From the NCBI RefSeq assembly GCF_900243745.1, contig NZ_LT984798.1:1172501-1236500 (forward strand): 64,000 nt of DNA, read 5' to 3'. Below the pieces are notes generated by a model. That model worked only from the letters and a program-made list of their open reading frames with translations. It was not told the DNA's origin and did not search any database. Below are positions 28,707 to 38,038 of the stretch, one piece after another (positions within the stretch are counted from its first letter, which is position 1; the number at the start of each line of letters is the position of its first letter). Source of the DNA: Desulfovibrio sp. G11. Lineage in GTDB: Bacteria; Desulfobacterota; Desulfovibrionia; Desulfovibrionales; Desulfovibrionaceae. The translations under genes were made by a program, and so were the position numbers.

Positions 28707-29353
28707 GTTTCCTCCTGTGCCGGGCAGGCTCACTGCAACCGCCCCGGCATACGGGCTTTTTGCCCGTGCAAGACCGTCAGAAACATCAAAATAGAATACA
28801 AAAATCGGTATGTGCTTTTAGTGACATTTTAAAAAATATAGAAAAAATTATTAAAATACATAAAAACATTTTTTCAATCTGACGGCAAAAAGAACTGGCT
28901 ACCGGAACCATCTCTGTAAAAGTACATACGTTTCACAATGCTGCCGTCATAGATCAGGCCGTTAGACCATGAGCAGTTGATACCATGTGAATATGGCTGT
29001 GTCCATGCTTACAAAAAATTTTGTGTACTCGCCGCCACGCTTGATTTGTTACTTTTTTTAACTTTCATTCTTAATAGCATGTTAGCACAAAATTTTTCAG
29101 TCACGATAAAGCATGTCGGCCCAAAAAGTCGTGCTGCCTGATTTTACCGGCCTCTTTTTTCCCTGAAAAAAACCACTTCTGAGCTCGAAAAAACCGCTCC
29201 ATATGCTGATTACAGCCGTTCACAGGTCGAGCGTTCAACCAGCATGCGACAACCGCTCTTTCGGTAGAACTTACAAACTTTTGTAAATTTGCGCCACCAT
29301 TCAATTAGCTATAAACACAACACTTTTTCCAAAGAGAGCATTTTCGCCCATCA
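28707..29353. other. AT-rich intergenic region between alr and IS4 copy 1
   Basis: No supported gene. It contains a very AT-rich block at about 28,815-28,880 and further A/T tracts around 29,040-29,100. The alr promoter must lie in the first part; I see no unambiguous consensus. Confidence 0.4.
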
Positions 29354-29364
29354 TGATGACAATT
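29354..29364. repeat. Left 11-bp target duplication of IS4 copy 1
   Basis: TGATGACAATT, repeated exactly at 30623-30633 directly after the right end of the element. Confidence 0.88.
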
Positions 29365-30622
29365 CATTGCTGTCCGGCTAAGGGGTAACAAAAAAGTCCA
29401 AAATCTCAGCAGTATGTGGTATAAGAAGTTACCACAACAACTTGCCACACAAGGAGATTTTGGACTTGAGCCATCATACTACACTCTTCTCTCAACTGCT
29501 ATCCCTGATACCGGGACATGTTTTTGAAAAACTCGAACGCAAGCACAAAACTGGCCGCTCTTCACGCCAATTTGGATTCAAGGAGCAATTCACCGTCATG
29601 GCCTTTATCCAACTCGCTGCAAGGCGCTCTTTACGCGATGGGCTTCGCGCCTTGGAGGCGGCCAAGAGACGGCTGTATCACCTCGGCTTGAAATCAGTAG
29701 CGCGTTCCACGGTTGCCGATGCCAACAATTCAAGGCCTGTGGAATTTTTCAAAGACCTGTTCGCTGAAATGTATGGCCTGTGCCATCTTCGTGCGCCTCG
29801 TCACAAATTCCGCTTCAAGTGCAAGCTGTACAGCATGGACGCCACCACCATCAGCCTATGCCTGTCCATCTTTCCCTGGGCGTCGTTCCGGCGGAACAAG
29901 GCTGGCGTGAAAGTAAATACCGTGCTTGACCACGATGGCTACATTCCCGCTTTTCTCGATATCAACAATGCCAAAACCCACGAAAGCCGCATGGCCAAAA
30001 GTCTTTCATTGCCAAAGGGTTCCATCGTCACCTTCGATAAAGGCTATATCTGCTATTCCTGGTTTCGCATGTTGACCGCGAAGGGCATTTTCTTCGTAAC
30101 CCGACTGAAGAGCAATGCTGCCTATAAGCTCGTTGATCGCCGCGCCGTAGACCGGAAAACCGGGGTCACGTCCGATCACATCATTGACGTGAGCAGCCGG
30201 GGAAAAACCACTCGTCTACGCAGAATCGGCTATCGCGATGCGAAAACCGGCAAACGGTACGAATTTTTGACCAACCATTTCCGCCTGTCCGCCAAGACAA
30301 TTGCTGATATCTATAAAGAACGCTGGCAAATTGAAATATTCTTCCGCGAAGTCAAACAAAATCTGCATATTAAAAGCTTTGTCGGGCGCTCGGAGAATGC
30401 GGTGCACATCCAGATTTATACGGCCCTGACCGTGTATTTACTCCTGGCCTATCAGAAATTCCTGAGCAAGCTTGGGCTGTCGGTGCAACAACTCTTCGAG
30501 CTCATTTGCTTGAATCTGTTCGGCAAGGATTCTCTGGAAGAACTTCTGAATCCGCGAAGACGAAAAACTATAAACACCTATAGTTATAGCCTGTTAGCTA
30601 TGGGTGCTTAACCGGACAACAT
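29365..30622 (+). mobile_element. IS4-family insertion sequence, copy 1 (intact)
   Basis: A 1,258-bp element with imperfect inverted ends (left ATTGCTGTCCGGCTAAG, right reverse-complemented AATGTTGTCCGGTTAAG). It carries one transposase gene and an 11-bp target duplication. Its transposase protein is identical to that of copy 3 at 39972-41229, which is in the opposite orientation. Confidence 0.92.
29466..30611 (+). CDS. IS4-family transposase, copy 1
   Basis: A DDE transposase of 381 residues. The IS4 signature Y-(2)-R-(3)-E-(6)-K is exact in YKERWQIEIFFREVK; the first Asp is in YSMDATTISLCLS and the second in VTFDKGYICY. The start is the TTG at 29466: AAGGAG lies nine bases upstream and the homologous copy at 35257 has ATG at the same position. 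It appears functional. Confidence 0.93.
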   Translation: MSHHTTLFSQLLSLIPGHVFEKLERKHKTGRSSRQFGFKEQFTVMAFIQLAARRSLRDGLRALEAAKRRLYHLGLKSVARSTVADANNSRPVEFFKDLFAEMYGLCHLRAPRHKFRFKCKLYSMDATTISLCLSIFPWASFRRNKAGVKVNTVLDHDGYIPAFLDINNAKTHESRMAKSLSLPKGSIVTFDKGYICYSWFRMLTAKGIFFVTRLKSNAAYKLVDRRAVDRKTGVTSDHIIDVSSRGKTTRLRRIGYRDAKTGKRYEFLTNHFRLSAKTIADIYKERWQIEIFFREVKQNLHIKSFVGRSENAVHIQIYTALTVYLLLAYQKFLSKLGLSVQQLFELICLNLFGKDSLEELLNPRRRKTINTYSYSLLAMGA

Positions 30623-30633
30623 TGATGACAATT
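30623..30633. repeat. Right 11-bp target duplication of IS4 copy 1
   Basis: TGATGACAATT, an exact copy of 29354-29364. Confidence 0.88.
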
Positions 30634-30989
30634 TTTTTGTTTATCAGCCCAGATGCCGTCGGCACTACGGGGGAGATTGCAGCAAAATCGCGACCCGTCA
30701 GCCGCCCTGAAGCAAAAACAGAAATGCAGATAACCCGGATCAGAAGCAGGTTGCTGTGGTGTCCACCCCGGGCAGGCGCCCGCTTTGACGCGCACAAGGG
30801 CAGAAGGCAGGATGAAGCAGTCGGGATTCTTCAGATTGTTAACGGCTCGCGCACGGCAGGAAAAAGCAGGATCCCCGGACTGTGGCAGCAGGCCGGGGCA
30901 GGCCCGGCTGGCGGCAGCACACGGCCGGAGTCGCGATGGCCGTGTGCTGCCGCGCCCTTACGGGCACGCTGTTTGCCGACGGCGCAAAA
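30634..30989. other. Intergenic region between IS4 copy 1 and modC
   Basis: No gene supported. The right half holds the 16-bp hairpin described separately, which probably ends the mod transcript. Confidence 0.45.
30911..30953 (-). terminator. 16-bp perfect hairpin downstream of modC
   Basis: Arms 30911-30926 and 30938-30953 pair perfectly around an 11-nt loop, 37 bp after the modC stop. No T-run follows, so it may be a 3' stabilising hairpin or a Rho-assisted terminator. Confidence 0.6.
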
Positions 30990-31766
30990 TCAAAAGGCCT
31001 GCTCCGCAGGGCAGCCCGCCGCAGCAGCCTGCTCCTGCAGATGGCGCAGGCAGTGCCCCGGGCTGCCGAATCCCCGCCGCAGCTCCGTATAGTCAGGAAC
31101 CAGCCTGGCGTGGCCGTGATCATACAGAATCAGGCTGCCCGCAAAAGCATCCACATCGCCCGGATCGTGGGTGATGATGACAGCAGGAATAGTAAGCCCG
31201 GCAATAAGTTCCAGCAGCTCTTCGCGCAGACGTTCCCGCAACAGCGGGTCCAGCGCCGAAAACGGCTCGTCCAGCAGCAGCAGCTCCGGCCCGGCATTAA
31301 GCGCGCGGGCCAGTGCCGCCCGCTGCCGCTGCCCGCCGGAAAGCTGCGAAGGCAGATTGCGGGCCAAATGGCCTATGCCGAAGCGCTCCAGCACAGCCTG
31401 CGCCCGCTCCTGCTGGGCCGGGCAGACGCGCCAGGGCCAAAGCCCCGTGCCACTGTAGGCCACATTCTGCAACAGGGTCAGGTGAGGAAAAAGCGCATAG
31501 TCCTGAAACATGTAGCCGATACGGCGGCGCTGCGCCGGAACAAAAACATTGGCCTGCCCGTCATACAGGGTGCGGCCACCAAGACGGATATGCCCGGAAT
31601 CCGGCCGTACAAGCCCGGCGAGACACTGCATGGTCAGACTCTTGCCGGAACCGGAAGGCCCGAAGAGCACCACGTTTTTGTGTTCGTCGCCGATTTCGTA
31701 ATCCACATCCAGGCTGAAAGGCACGGCCGCGTTTTTGAAGCTTTTATACAAGCGCAAGGAAATCAT
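30990..31766 (-). CDS. modC: Molybdate/tungstate ABC transporter ATPase ModC
   Basis: The ATP-binding subunit of the molybdate importer, 258 residues. Walker A is GPSGSGKS (36-43), the Q-loop is YMFQDYALFPHL, the signature LSGGQRQRAALARAL and Walker B LLLLDEPFSALD. The C-terminal TOBE/MOP domain of E. coli ModC is missing (about 100 residues shorter); oxyanion sensing may instead sit in the TunR-like regulator, which has TOBE domains. Its start overlaps the modB stop by 4 bp, indicating translational coupling. Confidence 0.93.
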   Translation of the reverse strand: MISLRLYKSFKNAAVPFSLDVDYEIGDEHKNVVLFGPSGSGKSLTMQCLAGLVRPDSGHIRLGGRTLYDGQANVFVPAQRRRIGYMFQDYALFPHLTLLQNVAYSGTGLWPWRVCPAQQERAQAVLERFGIGHLARNLPSQLSGGQRQRAALARALNAGPELLLLDEPFSALDPLLRERLREELLELIAGLTIPAVIITHDPGDVDAFAGSLILYDHGHARLVPDYTELRRGFGSPGHCLRHLQEQAAAAGCPAEQAF

Positions 31767-32443
31767 CGCCGCCGCCTTTTCAGCTTGAGCAGCAGTTCCG
31801 CCGCCATAAGCATGCTCACGCAGGCCAGAGAGGTCACAATGACAAGCCAGGTGGCCTGCACATCATTGCCCGCCTGAAACGCGTCATAAATGGCAAGGGC
31901 CAGAGTTTGCGTTTTACCGGGGATATTGCCCGCAATCATAAGCGTGGCGCCAAACTCACCCATGCCCCGCGCGAAGGCCAGCATCAGCCCCGCAAAAATC
32001 CCCTTCCAGGCCAACGGCAGCGATACGCTGACAAATACGCGCCATTCCGAGGCCCCAAGCGTGCGGGCGGCATTTTCCAGATGCGAGTCGACCTGCTCCA
32101 GGGCGGCCCTGGCAGACTTGTAGATGAGCGGGAACACCACCACCGTGGCCGCAACCACGGCTCCCTTCCACGAAAAGATAAGATTGATGCCCATCTCGGC
32201 CAGCCAGTGCCCCAGCAGGCCGCGCCGCCCCACCAGAAGAATAAGATAGTAGCCAAGCACAGTGGGCGGCAAAACCAGAGGCAGCGTACACAGGGCGTCC
32301 AGCAGCGCCGGCATGGGACCCTTTTTACGGGCCAGCAGCCAGGCCATGAGGGTGGCCGCCACAAAGGAAACCAGGGTAGCCGTACCGGCCACCCGGAGCG
32401 AAAGCTCCAGCGGACTCCAGATGGAGATGCCGTCAAGATCCAT
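31763..32443 (-). CDS. modB: Molybdate ABC transporter permease ModB
   Basis: A membrane permease of 226 residues with about five helices and the EAA-type coupling loop (LENAARTLGASEWRVFVSVS) that docks with ModC. WSPLELSLRVAGTATLVSF and LPLVLPPTVLGYYLI are typical ModB segments. ATG 32443 has GGAGGAG ten bases upstream. It lies 188 bp downstream of modA; an inverted repeat in that gap (CAGGCCGC...GCGGCCTG about 32543-32570) may reduce readthrough so that the binding protein is made in excess. Confidence 0.93.
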   Translation of the reverse strand: MDLDGISIWSPLELSLRVAGTATLVSFVAATLMAWLLARKKGPMPALLDALCTLPLVLPPTVLGYYLILLVGRRGLLGHWLAEMGINLIFSWKGAVVAATVVVFPLIYKSARAALEQVDSHLENAARTLGASEWRVFVSVSLPLAWKGIFAGLMLAFARGMGEFGATLMIAGNIPGKTQTLALAIYDAFQAGNDVQATWLVIVTSLACVSMLMAAELLLKLKRRRR

Positions 32444-32631
32444 CAAAAAACCACTCCTCCGCGAAAATCGTTGCCATGCTCCGCCTCCGGCATACAATAC
32501 CGCCGTGGACGCCCGCCTCTGCCGTGGCGGAAGCCGGATATACAGGCCGCCGCCCTGCGGCAGCGGCCTGTATGCTGCAAAATATCCCCTGTTACGACGC
32601 CGTCACGCCTGATACAGAGGCACGGCACGGT

Positions 32632-33384
32632 CTACGGCTTGGAAAAACCGTATTTTGCCAGAACAGCCTGGCCTTCGGGAGAAAGCACGAAGTTCAGAAA
32701 CTCCTGCCCCATCTTGGGGTTGGTTCCGGTAAGGGCCACGGCAATGGGATAGGTGACCGGCTCATGTCCGCCCACTACCATAACTACCTCCACTTTGTCC
32801 GCCATCTGCCTGGCATCGGTGGCGTAAACAAAACCGGCGTCAACTTCACCGCGTGCCACGTAATCCAGTACCTGACGTACGCTGTTGCCCTGGATCAGCG
32901 CGGGCTGCATGGCGTCCCACAGCTTGGCATCGGTAAGAGCGGCCTTGGTGTAGCGCCCCACGGGTACGGAATCAGGGTTGCCGATGGCGACCTTTTTGAA
33001 TTTTTTCAGATCAGCAAGGGCGGCGGGCTTTTTGCTGCCTGCAGGAACGATAAGCACCAGGTCATTTTCGGCAAAATTCTTGCGGGTGGCGGGGTCCACG
33101 ACCTTTGCAGCCGCAGCCTTGTCCATGGTGGCCTGGTCGGCTGAAGCAAACACGTCAACGGGTGCACCTTCCTGAATCTGCTTGAGCAGAGGATTGGAGG
33201 CGGCAAAGTTCACATTGACCTTCAGGCCGGGATGCTGTTTCTCGAACATGTCTTTCAGTTCGGTAAAGGCATTGGTAAGGCTGGCCGCCCCCGAAACCGT
33301 CATTTCGGCGGCATGCGCGGGCAGGCTCAAAAGTCCCACACAGGCCAGGGTAAGAAAAATGCGGGAAAAGAACGATTTTTTCAT
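32632..33384 (-). CDS. modA: Molybdate-binding periplasmic protein ModA
   Basis: A 250-residue substrate-binding protein with a Sec signal peptide (FLTLACVGLLSLPAHAAE). The mature part begins with the family-typical VSGAASLTNAFTEL, whose Ser binds the oxyanion, and continues with FAASNPLLKQI, DVFASADQATMDKA and GNPDSVPVGRYTKAAL. It captures molybdate or tungstate for ModBC. ATG 33384 has GGAGGAG-like sequence upstream. A palindromic site lies just ahead of the gene, and the TunR-like regulator is divergent. Confidence 0.95.
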   Translation of the reverse strand: MKKSFFSRIFLTLACVGLLSLPAHAAEMTVSGAASLTNAFTELKDMFEKQHPGLKVNVNFAASNPLLKQIQEGAPVDVFASADQATMDKAAAAKVVDPATRKNFAENDLVLIVPAGSKKPAALADLKKFKKVAIGNPDSVPVGRYTKAALTDAKLWDAMQPALIQGNSVRQVLDYVARGEVDAGFVYATDARQMADKVEVVMVVGGHEPVTYPIAVALTGTNPKMGQEFLNFVLSPEGQAVLAKYGFSKP

Positions 33385-33396
33385 AGGCTCCTCCCT

Positions 33397-33410
33397 CGCG
33401 TTATAACGCG
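33397..33410. promoter_or_regulatory. Palindromic candidate operator between modA and tunR
   Basis: CGCGTTATAACGCG is a perfect 14-bp palindrome 13 bp upstream of the modA start, in the shared control region with the divergent TunR-like gene. A role as binding site of that regulator is inference. Confidence 0.5.
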
Positions 33411-33539
33411 ATAGTTTTGACTAACTCATACAGGAGCCCCTTGTCCGGGCAAGGAGGTCACGATTTACATAAAAAGCGTGAACACTATACAACCCGGCAT
33501 ATTTTTATGTATAAGACCTAAAAAATGACAGGATACGGC

Positions 33540-34664
33540 ATGGAAAAAAACAAAAACCGTGAGGAAATGGCCGCGCTTTTGCGTACGCTCTCTTCCGCGG
33601 ACCGGGCGTGGCTGCGCCAGCGGCTTATGCGCCGCGACTCCGCCGCCCTGTTGCAGGATACCGGCCGCATCAGTCCCAGAGAACTGCTGGCAGTGGAATC
33701 ATGGCTGTGGGAACGGGCCGCGGCAGCGCGCGGCCCGCGCGAAAAGCGCCCAAGACTGCGCATGTGGCTCATCTTCATGCTCTTGCGCTATGCCGCCCTG
33801 CGGCTGGTGGAAATTTTCAGCCTCAAGCCGGGCCATATGGATCTGCAGGAAGGCATCATCCGCCTGCCTGGCAATAACGGCAGCCCGGGCCGTGAGGTTC
33901 CCCTGCCCCTTACCGTGAGCCGCCGCCTGCGGCGCGTGCTGGAAGATCCCGCTCTTTTTCCTGAAAGCCACGATCTTCTGCGCTGCGATGCAAGCTATGT
34001 GCGTCGCTGCCTGCAGCAGTGCGGAGCCGCCTGCGGGCTGCCCAAAGGCCTGCTGAGCGCGCGTGCCCTGCGCCACAGCCGCGCTCTGGAACTGGGGCGG
34101 CAGGGCCTGCCCCTGCCCGTGGTGGATATTTTTCTGGGGCGCCGCGCCGCGCCGGGACAGAGCGGCATTGTACGCTGCGACCTGCAGGAGGCGAGACGCC
34201 TTCTGCGAGAACAACTGCAAAGGGAGCGGCCGATGAAAACCAGCGCCAGAAACGTTTTTCAAGGTCGCATCACGTCGCTGCGCCAGACCGGCATTATGGT
34301 GGAAGTAGCCATGCGCACGGCGGGCGGCCTGCGAATTGTATCGCTTATTACGGATGAAAGCTGTCGCACGCTGGCTCTGGCCGAAGGCAAGCTGGTCAAT
34401 GCCAGCGTAAAGGCCCCCTGGGTGCTGGTCGCGCCGGGGGAAATGCCAAAAAACACGGCTCCTCCGGCGGAAAACTGCTTTGTGGGCGTGGTGGAACGCG
34501 TGCGTGAAGACCAGATGGTGGCCGAGGTGCTGGTGGCCCTGCCGGAAGGCAGCCTGGTATGCGCCATCCAGAGCGGCGGGCAGAACCCCGCCTGCGGGCT
34601 GAAGGCCGGACAGAAAGCCACTGTGCTTTTCAAATCTTTTTCTGTCATCCTCAATCTGGACTAA
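33540..34664 (+). CDS. tunR: TunR-like tungstate/molybdate-responsive regulator
   Basis: A 374-residue protein with a tyrosine-recombinase-like N-terminal DNA-binding half and two C-terminal TOBE/MOP oxyanion-binding domains. The recombinase similarity is seen in LRLVEIFSLKPGHMDL and ARALRHSRALELGRQGLPL, but a catalytic tyrosine is not evident, so it should bind rather than cut DNA. The TOBE repeats start near residue 240 (SARNVFQGRITSLRQTG and NCFVGVVERVREDQMVAEV). This is the architecture of TunR, the tungstate regulator described in Desulfovibrio vulgaris. The second ATG (33540, AGGA upstream) is preferred over 33525. It is divergent from modABC, which it probably controls. Confidence 0.85.
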   Translation: MEKNKNREEMAALLRTLSSADRAWLRQRLMRRDSAALLQDTGRISPRELLAVESWLWERAAAARGPREKRPRLRMWLIFMLLRYAALRLVEIFSLKPGHMDLQEGIIRLPGNNGSPGREVPLPLTVSRRLRRVLEDPALFPESHDLLRCDASYVRRCLQQCGAACGLPKGLLSARALRHSRALELGRQGLPLPVVDIFLGRRAAPGQSGIVRCDLQEARRLLREQLQRERPMKTSARNVFQGRITSLRQTGIMVEVAMRTAGGLRIVSLITDESCRTLALAEGKLVNASVKAPWVLVAPGEMPKNTAPPAENCFVGVVERVREDQMVAEVLVALPEGSLVCAIQSGGQNPACGLKAGQKATVLFKSFSVILNLD

Positions 34665-35155
34665 CGGCTGTTCCCAAACCTGCCCGATATATTCCGGCGC
34701 GGCAGTGTCCACACGCTGCCGCGTCCTGAAATATTTTACCTTTGATAATCTGCCTTCTTAAAGGGCTACGGCGCTCACTGCGGCGCCTGGCAGCGAACGG
34801 CACGGCTCCATCCGCAACCCCTCCGGGCTGTGTGGACGCCTTCGTGGCGGACGGCGTCCACACAGCCCGGAACAGCTTCAGTATAAAATTGCCCTCATAT
34901 CGCCGGGTGCACGCACGGCCCTGGCCTGCCCCCTGAAACACGCATCCCCCGCTACACGACCGGCAGGCCGGCACAGCAACAGGCCGGACCGGAAAAACCG
35001 TTGCTTCCGGGCATAGATGCGCCCTCTTTTTTCTTGTTCCCGGGCAACGCCTTTCATGTAAAAGCAGCTTGCGGCTGCAGCCAGCCCACAGCGGTATGAA
35101 GAGCTGTATAACACGGATTTATATCGTTATACGCTTGACACCATATATATTAAGT
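34665..35155. other. Intergenic region left of IS4 copy 2, with large hairpin
   Basis: No supported gene. A perfect 18-bp inverted repeat (34823-34840 with 34853-34870) forms a strong hairpin that may end the tunR transcript. A TTACCTTTGA block at about 34738 followed by GCGGCGCCTGGCAG resembles sequence near 8643-8693. Confidence 0.55.
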
Positions 35156-36416
35156 CATTGCTGTCCGGCTAAGGGTTAAGAAAAAAGTCCAAAATCTCAA
35201 TGCGATGTGGTATAAAGAGTTTGCGAAAAACTTTGCCACACAAGGAGATTTTGGACATGAGTCACCATAATACACTTTTCTCCCAGATGCTATCTCTGAT
35301 TCCCAGACATGTTTTTCAAAAGCTCGAACACCGGCACAAAGTAGGGCGGGCCTCACGCAAATTCGGCTTCAAGGAGCAGTTCACCGCCATGGCCTTTATT
35401 CAGCTTGCCGCGAGGCGTTCCATGCGTGACGGGCTCCGGTGTCTGGCTGCCGCCGGAAACCGCCTGTACCATTGGGGCCTGAAAAACGTGCCCCGCTCGA
35501 CTTTCGCCGACGCCAACAATTCAAGGCCCGTGGGCTTTTTCAAGGACTTGTTCGCTGAAATGTACGGACTTTGCCAGCCGCATGCGCCTCGTCACAAATT
35601 TCGCTTCAAGTGCAAACTGTACAGCATGGACGCTACCACCATCAGCCTTTGCCTGTCCGTCTTCCCCTGGGCATCGTTCCGGCGGAACAAAGCCGGGGTG
35701 AAGGTAAATACCGTGCTTGATCACGATGGCTACATCCCTGCCTTCGTCGATATCAGCAATGCCAAAACCCACGAAAGCCGCATGGCCAAAAGCCTTTCGC
35801 TGCCAAAAGGCTCCATTGTGACCTTTGACAAAGGCTATATAGCCTATTCCTGGTTTCAGCTTTTGGCGACAAAGGGCATCTTCTTCGTCACGCGCCTCAA
35901 AGATAACGCCGTATTCAAGCTGCTGGAACGCCGTCCTGTCAATCGTAAAACAGGCGTCACCTCTGACCATATTATCGAAGTGAAAAACAGTCGGGGAAAA
36001 ACCTTGCGCTTACGCCGAATAGGCTACAGGGATGCCAAAACCGGGAAGCGTTACGAGTTCTTGACCAACCACTTTCGCCTGTCAGCGAAAACCATTGCCG
36101 ACATTTACAAAGAGCGCTGGCAAATCGAAATATTCTTCCGTGAAGTCAAACAAAATCTGCACATCAAAAGCTTTGTCGGGCGCTCTGAGAACGCTGTGCT
36201 CATCCAAATTTACACGGCCCTGACAGTGTATTTGCTCATGGCGTACCAAAAAATCCTGAGCAAACTTAAGCTGTCGGTGCAGCAATTATTCGAGCTCATT
36301 TGCGTGAATTTGTTCGGCAAAGACTCCCTGGAAGAACTCCTGAAACCGCGAAGATCAAAAACTCAAAACTCTTACAGTCTCAGCCTATTAGCTATGGTTG
36401 CTTAGCCGGACAGCAT
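35156..36416 (+). mobile_element. IS4-family insertion sequence, copy 2 (diverged)
   Basis: A 1,261-bp element with ends ATTGCTGTCCGGCTAAG (left) and the same sequence inverted at the right. It is clearly related to but distinct from copies 1 and 3. The 11 bp on either side (ATATATTAAGT and TGATGTTCCAT) do not match, so a rearrangement followed insertion. Its right end lies inside kup. Confidence 0.9.
35257..36405 (+). CDS. IS4-family transposase, copy 2
   Basis: 382 residues; same fold and signature as copy 1 (YKERWQIEIFFREVK; Asp residues in YSMDATTISLCLS and VTFDKGYIAY) with many scattered substitutions, so it derives from a related but different IS. The ATG at 35257 follows AAGGAG. The frame is intact. 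Confidence 0.93.
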   Translation: MSHHNTLFSQMLSLIPRHVFQKLEHRHKVGRASRKFGFKEQFTAMAFIQLAARRSMRDGLRCLAAAGNRLYHWGLKNVPRSTFADANNSRPVGFFKDLFAEMYGLCQPHAPRHKFRFKCKLYSMDATTISLCLSVFPWASFRRNKAGVKVNTVLDHDGYIPAFVDISNAKTHESRMAKSLSLPKGSIVTFDKGYIAYSWFQLLATKGIFFVTRLKDNAVFKLLERRPVNRKTGVTSDHIIEVKNSRGKTLRLRRIGYRDAKTGKRYEFLTNHFRLSAKTIADIYKERWQIEIFFREVKQNLHIKSFVGRSENAVLIQIYTALTVYLLMAYQKILSKLKLSVQQLFELICVNLFGKDSLEELLKPRRSKTQNSYSLSLLAMVA

Positions 36417-38038
36417 TGATGTTCCATATATCCTGCGGTGACCGTAAATACCTGGATACCGGCAACATGCGTATCTTCAAAGCGGCATTCCAGCCCCTGC
36501 GGCTCATATGTGCTTGAAATGCTGAGCATCACGTTGCGCTCGTAAATAATGCCGTTATCAAACATGGTCTTGCAGATATACGGCGAAATGCTGTCCAGGC
36601 TACGCAGAAAAAAGATGGCCGTCCCCTTGATGATGTGGCCCTGCCTTCTCAGCTTTGTAAACCTTTCCATAAAGACATCCCGGGGCATGGGCTGCATGCG
36701 CTGGTACACGGCCTTCTGCCCCTGCGTGTAAATGAGGATGATCCCCAAGGGTATCATGGCAATGACCAGCGACCAGTAGCCCCCGTGCGGCAGCTTGTAA
36801 AAGTTTGCCACCAGATACACCACGTCCAGCGCGCAGATGCCGGCAGCCGTGGTGCACAGCCAGGGGCGGTTTTTCAGGTGAAATATCCAGACCATAAGCA
36901 TGCCCGTAATGGTCATGGTTCCGGTAACGGCCAGGCCGTAGGCCGCGGCGAGCCTGTGCGACTCCTTGAAGCCCATAATGACCAGCACCACGGCAAGAAA
37001 CAGGGCCCAGTTTACAGAGCCTATGTAGATCTGCGAGTGCATCTCCCTTGAGGTGTAATCCACCTTGAAAAGAGGCATGATATGCGTGGCCATGCTCTGG
37101 TACATGATGGAAAATATGCCGCTTATGAGCGACTGGGACGCAATGATGGTCGCCAGCAGGCTCAGCACCAGAAAGGGGGCGTAGAGCCAGCGGGCCTGGC
37201 TGTGAACCATTTCAAAAAGCACGTTGTTCGCGCCCGGATTATGGACGAGAAAGGCCGTCTGCCCCATATAGCACAGCAAAAGTGCGGTAAAGACCATGCC
37301 CCAGGCCGCCAGGATGGGCTTGCGCCCCATATGCCCCATATCGGCGTACAGGGCCTCGCCGCCCGTGGCGCACAGGATGACCTCGGACAGCACAAAAAAT
37401 CCCGCCAGACCGTTGCGCAGCATGAAGTCGATGCCATACCAGGGGTTAACGGCCTTCAGCACCGCCGGAAACTGGCTGAGCGCCGCCAGGCCGGAACAGG
37501 CCAGCACGCCGAACCACACGGCCATGACAGGGCCAAAAAAAGCGGAAAGCCTGCTGCTGCCGTTCTTCTGGATGGAAAAAAGAAATACGGCCACAAGCAG
37601 GGCCAGTACAACAAGCGTACCTTGCGAGACGTCCTCAAGGCCGGGCAGCAGCACCAGCCCTTCCACTGCCGAAAGTATGGTGATGGCCGGAGTAATGACG
37701 CCATCCCCCACAAGCAGTGAAACCCCTATAAAAGCCAGCACCGAAGCCACACCTATTTTCTTTCCGGACTGCAACATGGGCCGCAGGATGGAGAGCAGCA
37801 CAATTGTGCCGCCCTCTCCGGCCTTGCTCAGGCTCATTGCCAGCCAGGCATACTCTACAGTAACAAGCAAAAGCAGTGTCCATATGATGAGCGAAAGAAT
37901 ACCTATAAAGTTTGCCTCGGTTCTTTCTGTCATCATAAAAATGACTGCCAGGGTGTAGATGGGGCTTGTGCCGATATCACCAAATACAAGCCCCAGAGAT
38001 TTTATCACACTGGCAGGAGATATTTTTTGCGTGTCCAT
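36392..38038 (-). CDS. kup: Kup potassium uptake protein, C-terminus cut by IS4 copy 2
   Basis: A K+/H+ symporter of the KUP/HAK family with 12 membrane helices. Typical motifs are GLVFGDIGTSPIYTL at the N-terminus, KAGEGGTIVLLSIL, GDGVITPAITILSAVEGL and GGEALYADMGHMG. The frame ends at residue 548, and the last 10 or so residues are read from the IS end. Family members have about 620-630 residues, so the cytoplasmic C-terminal tail (about 80 residues) is lost. All membrane helices remain, so residual transport is possible but unproven. ATG 38038 has GGAGG upstream. Confidence 0.9.
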   Translation of the reverse strand: MDTQKISPASVIKSLGLVFGDIGTSPIYTLAVIFMMTERTEANFIGILSLIIWTLLLLVTVEYAWLAMSLSKAGEGGTIVLLSILRPMLQSGKKIGVASVLAFIGVSLLVGDGVITPAITILSAVEGLVLLPGLEDVSQGTLVVLALLVAVFLFSIQKNGSSRLSAFFGPVMAVWFGVLACSGLAALSQFPAVLKAVNPWYGIDFMLRNGLAGFFVLSEVILCATGGEALYADMGHMGRKPILAAWGMVFTALLLCYMGQTAFLVHNPGANNVLFEMVHSQARWLYAPFLVLSLLATIIASQSLISGIFSIMYQSMATHIMPLFKVDYTSREMHSQIYIGSVNWALFLAVVLVIMGFKESHRLAAAYGLAVTGTMTITGMLMVWIFHLKNRPWLCTTAAGICALDVVYLVANFYKLPHGGYWSLVIAMIPLGIILIYTQGQKAVYQRMQPMPRDVFMERFTKLRRQGHIIKGTAIFFLRSLDSISPYICKTMFDNGIIYERNVMLSISSTYEPQGLECRFEDTHVAGIQVFTVTAGYMEHQCCPAKQP

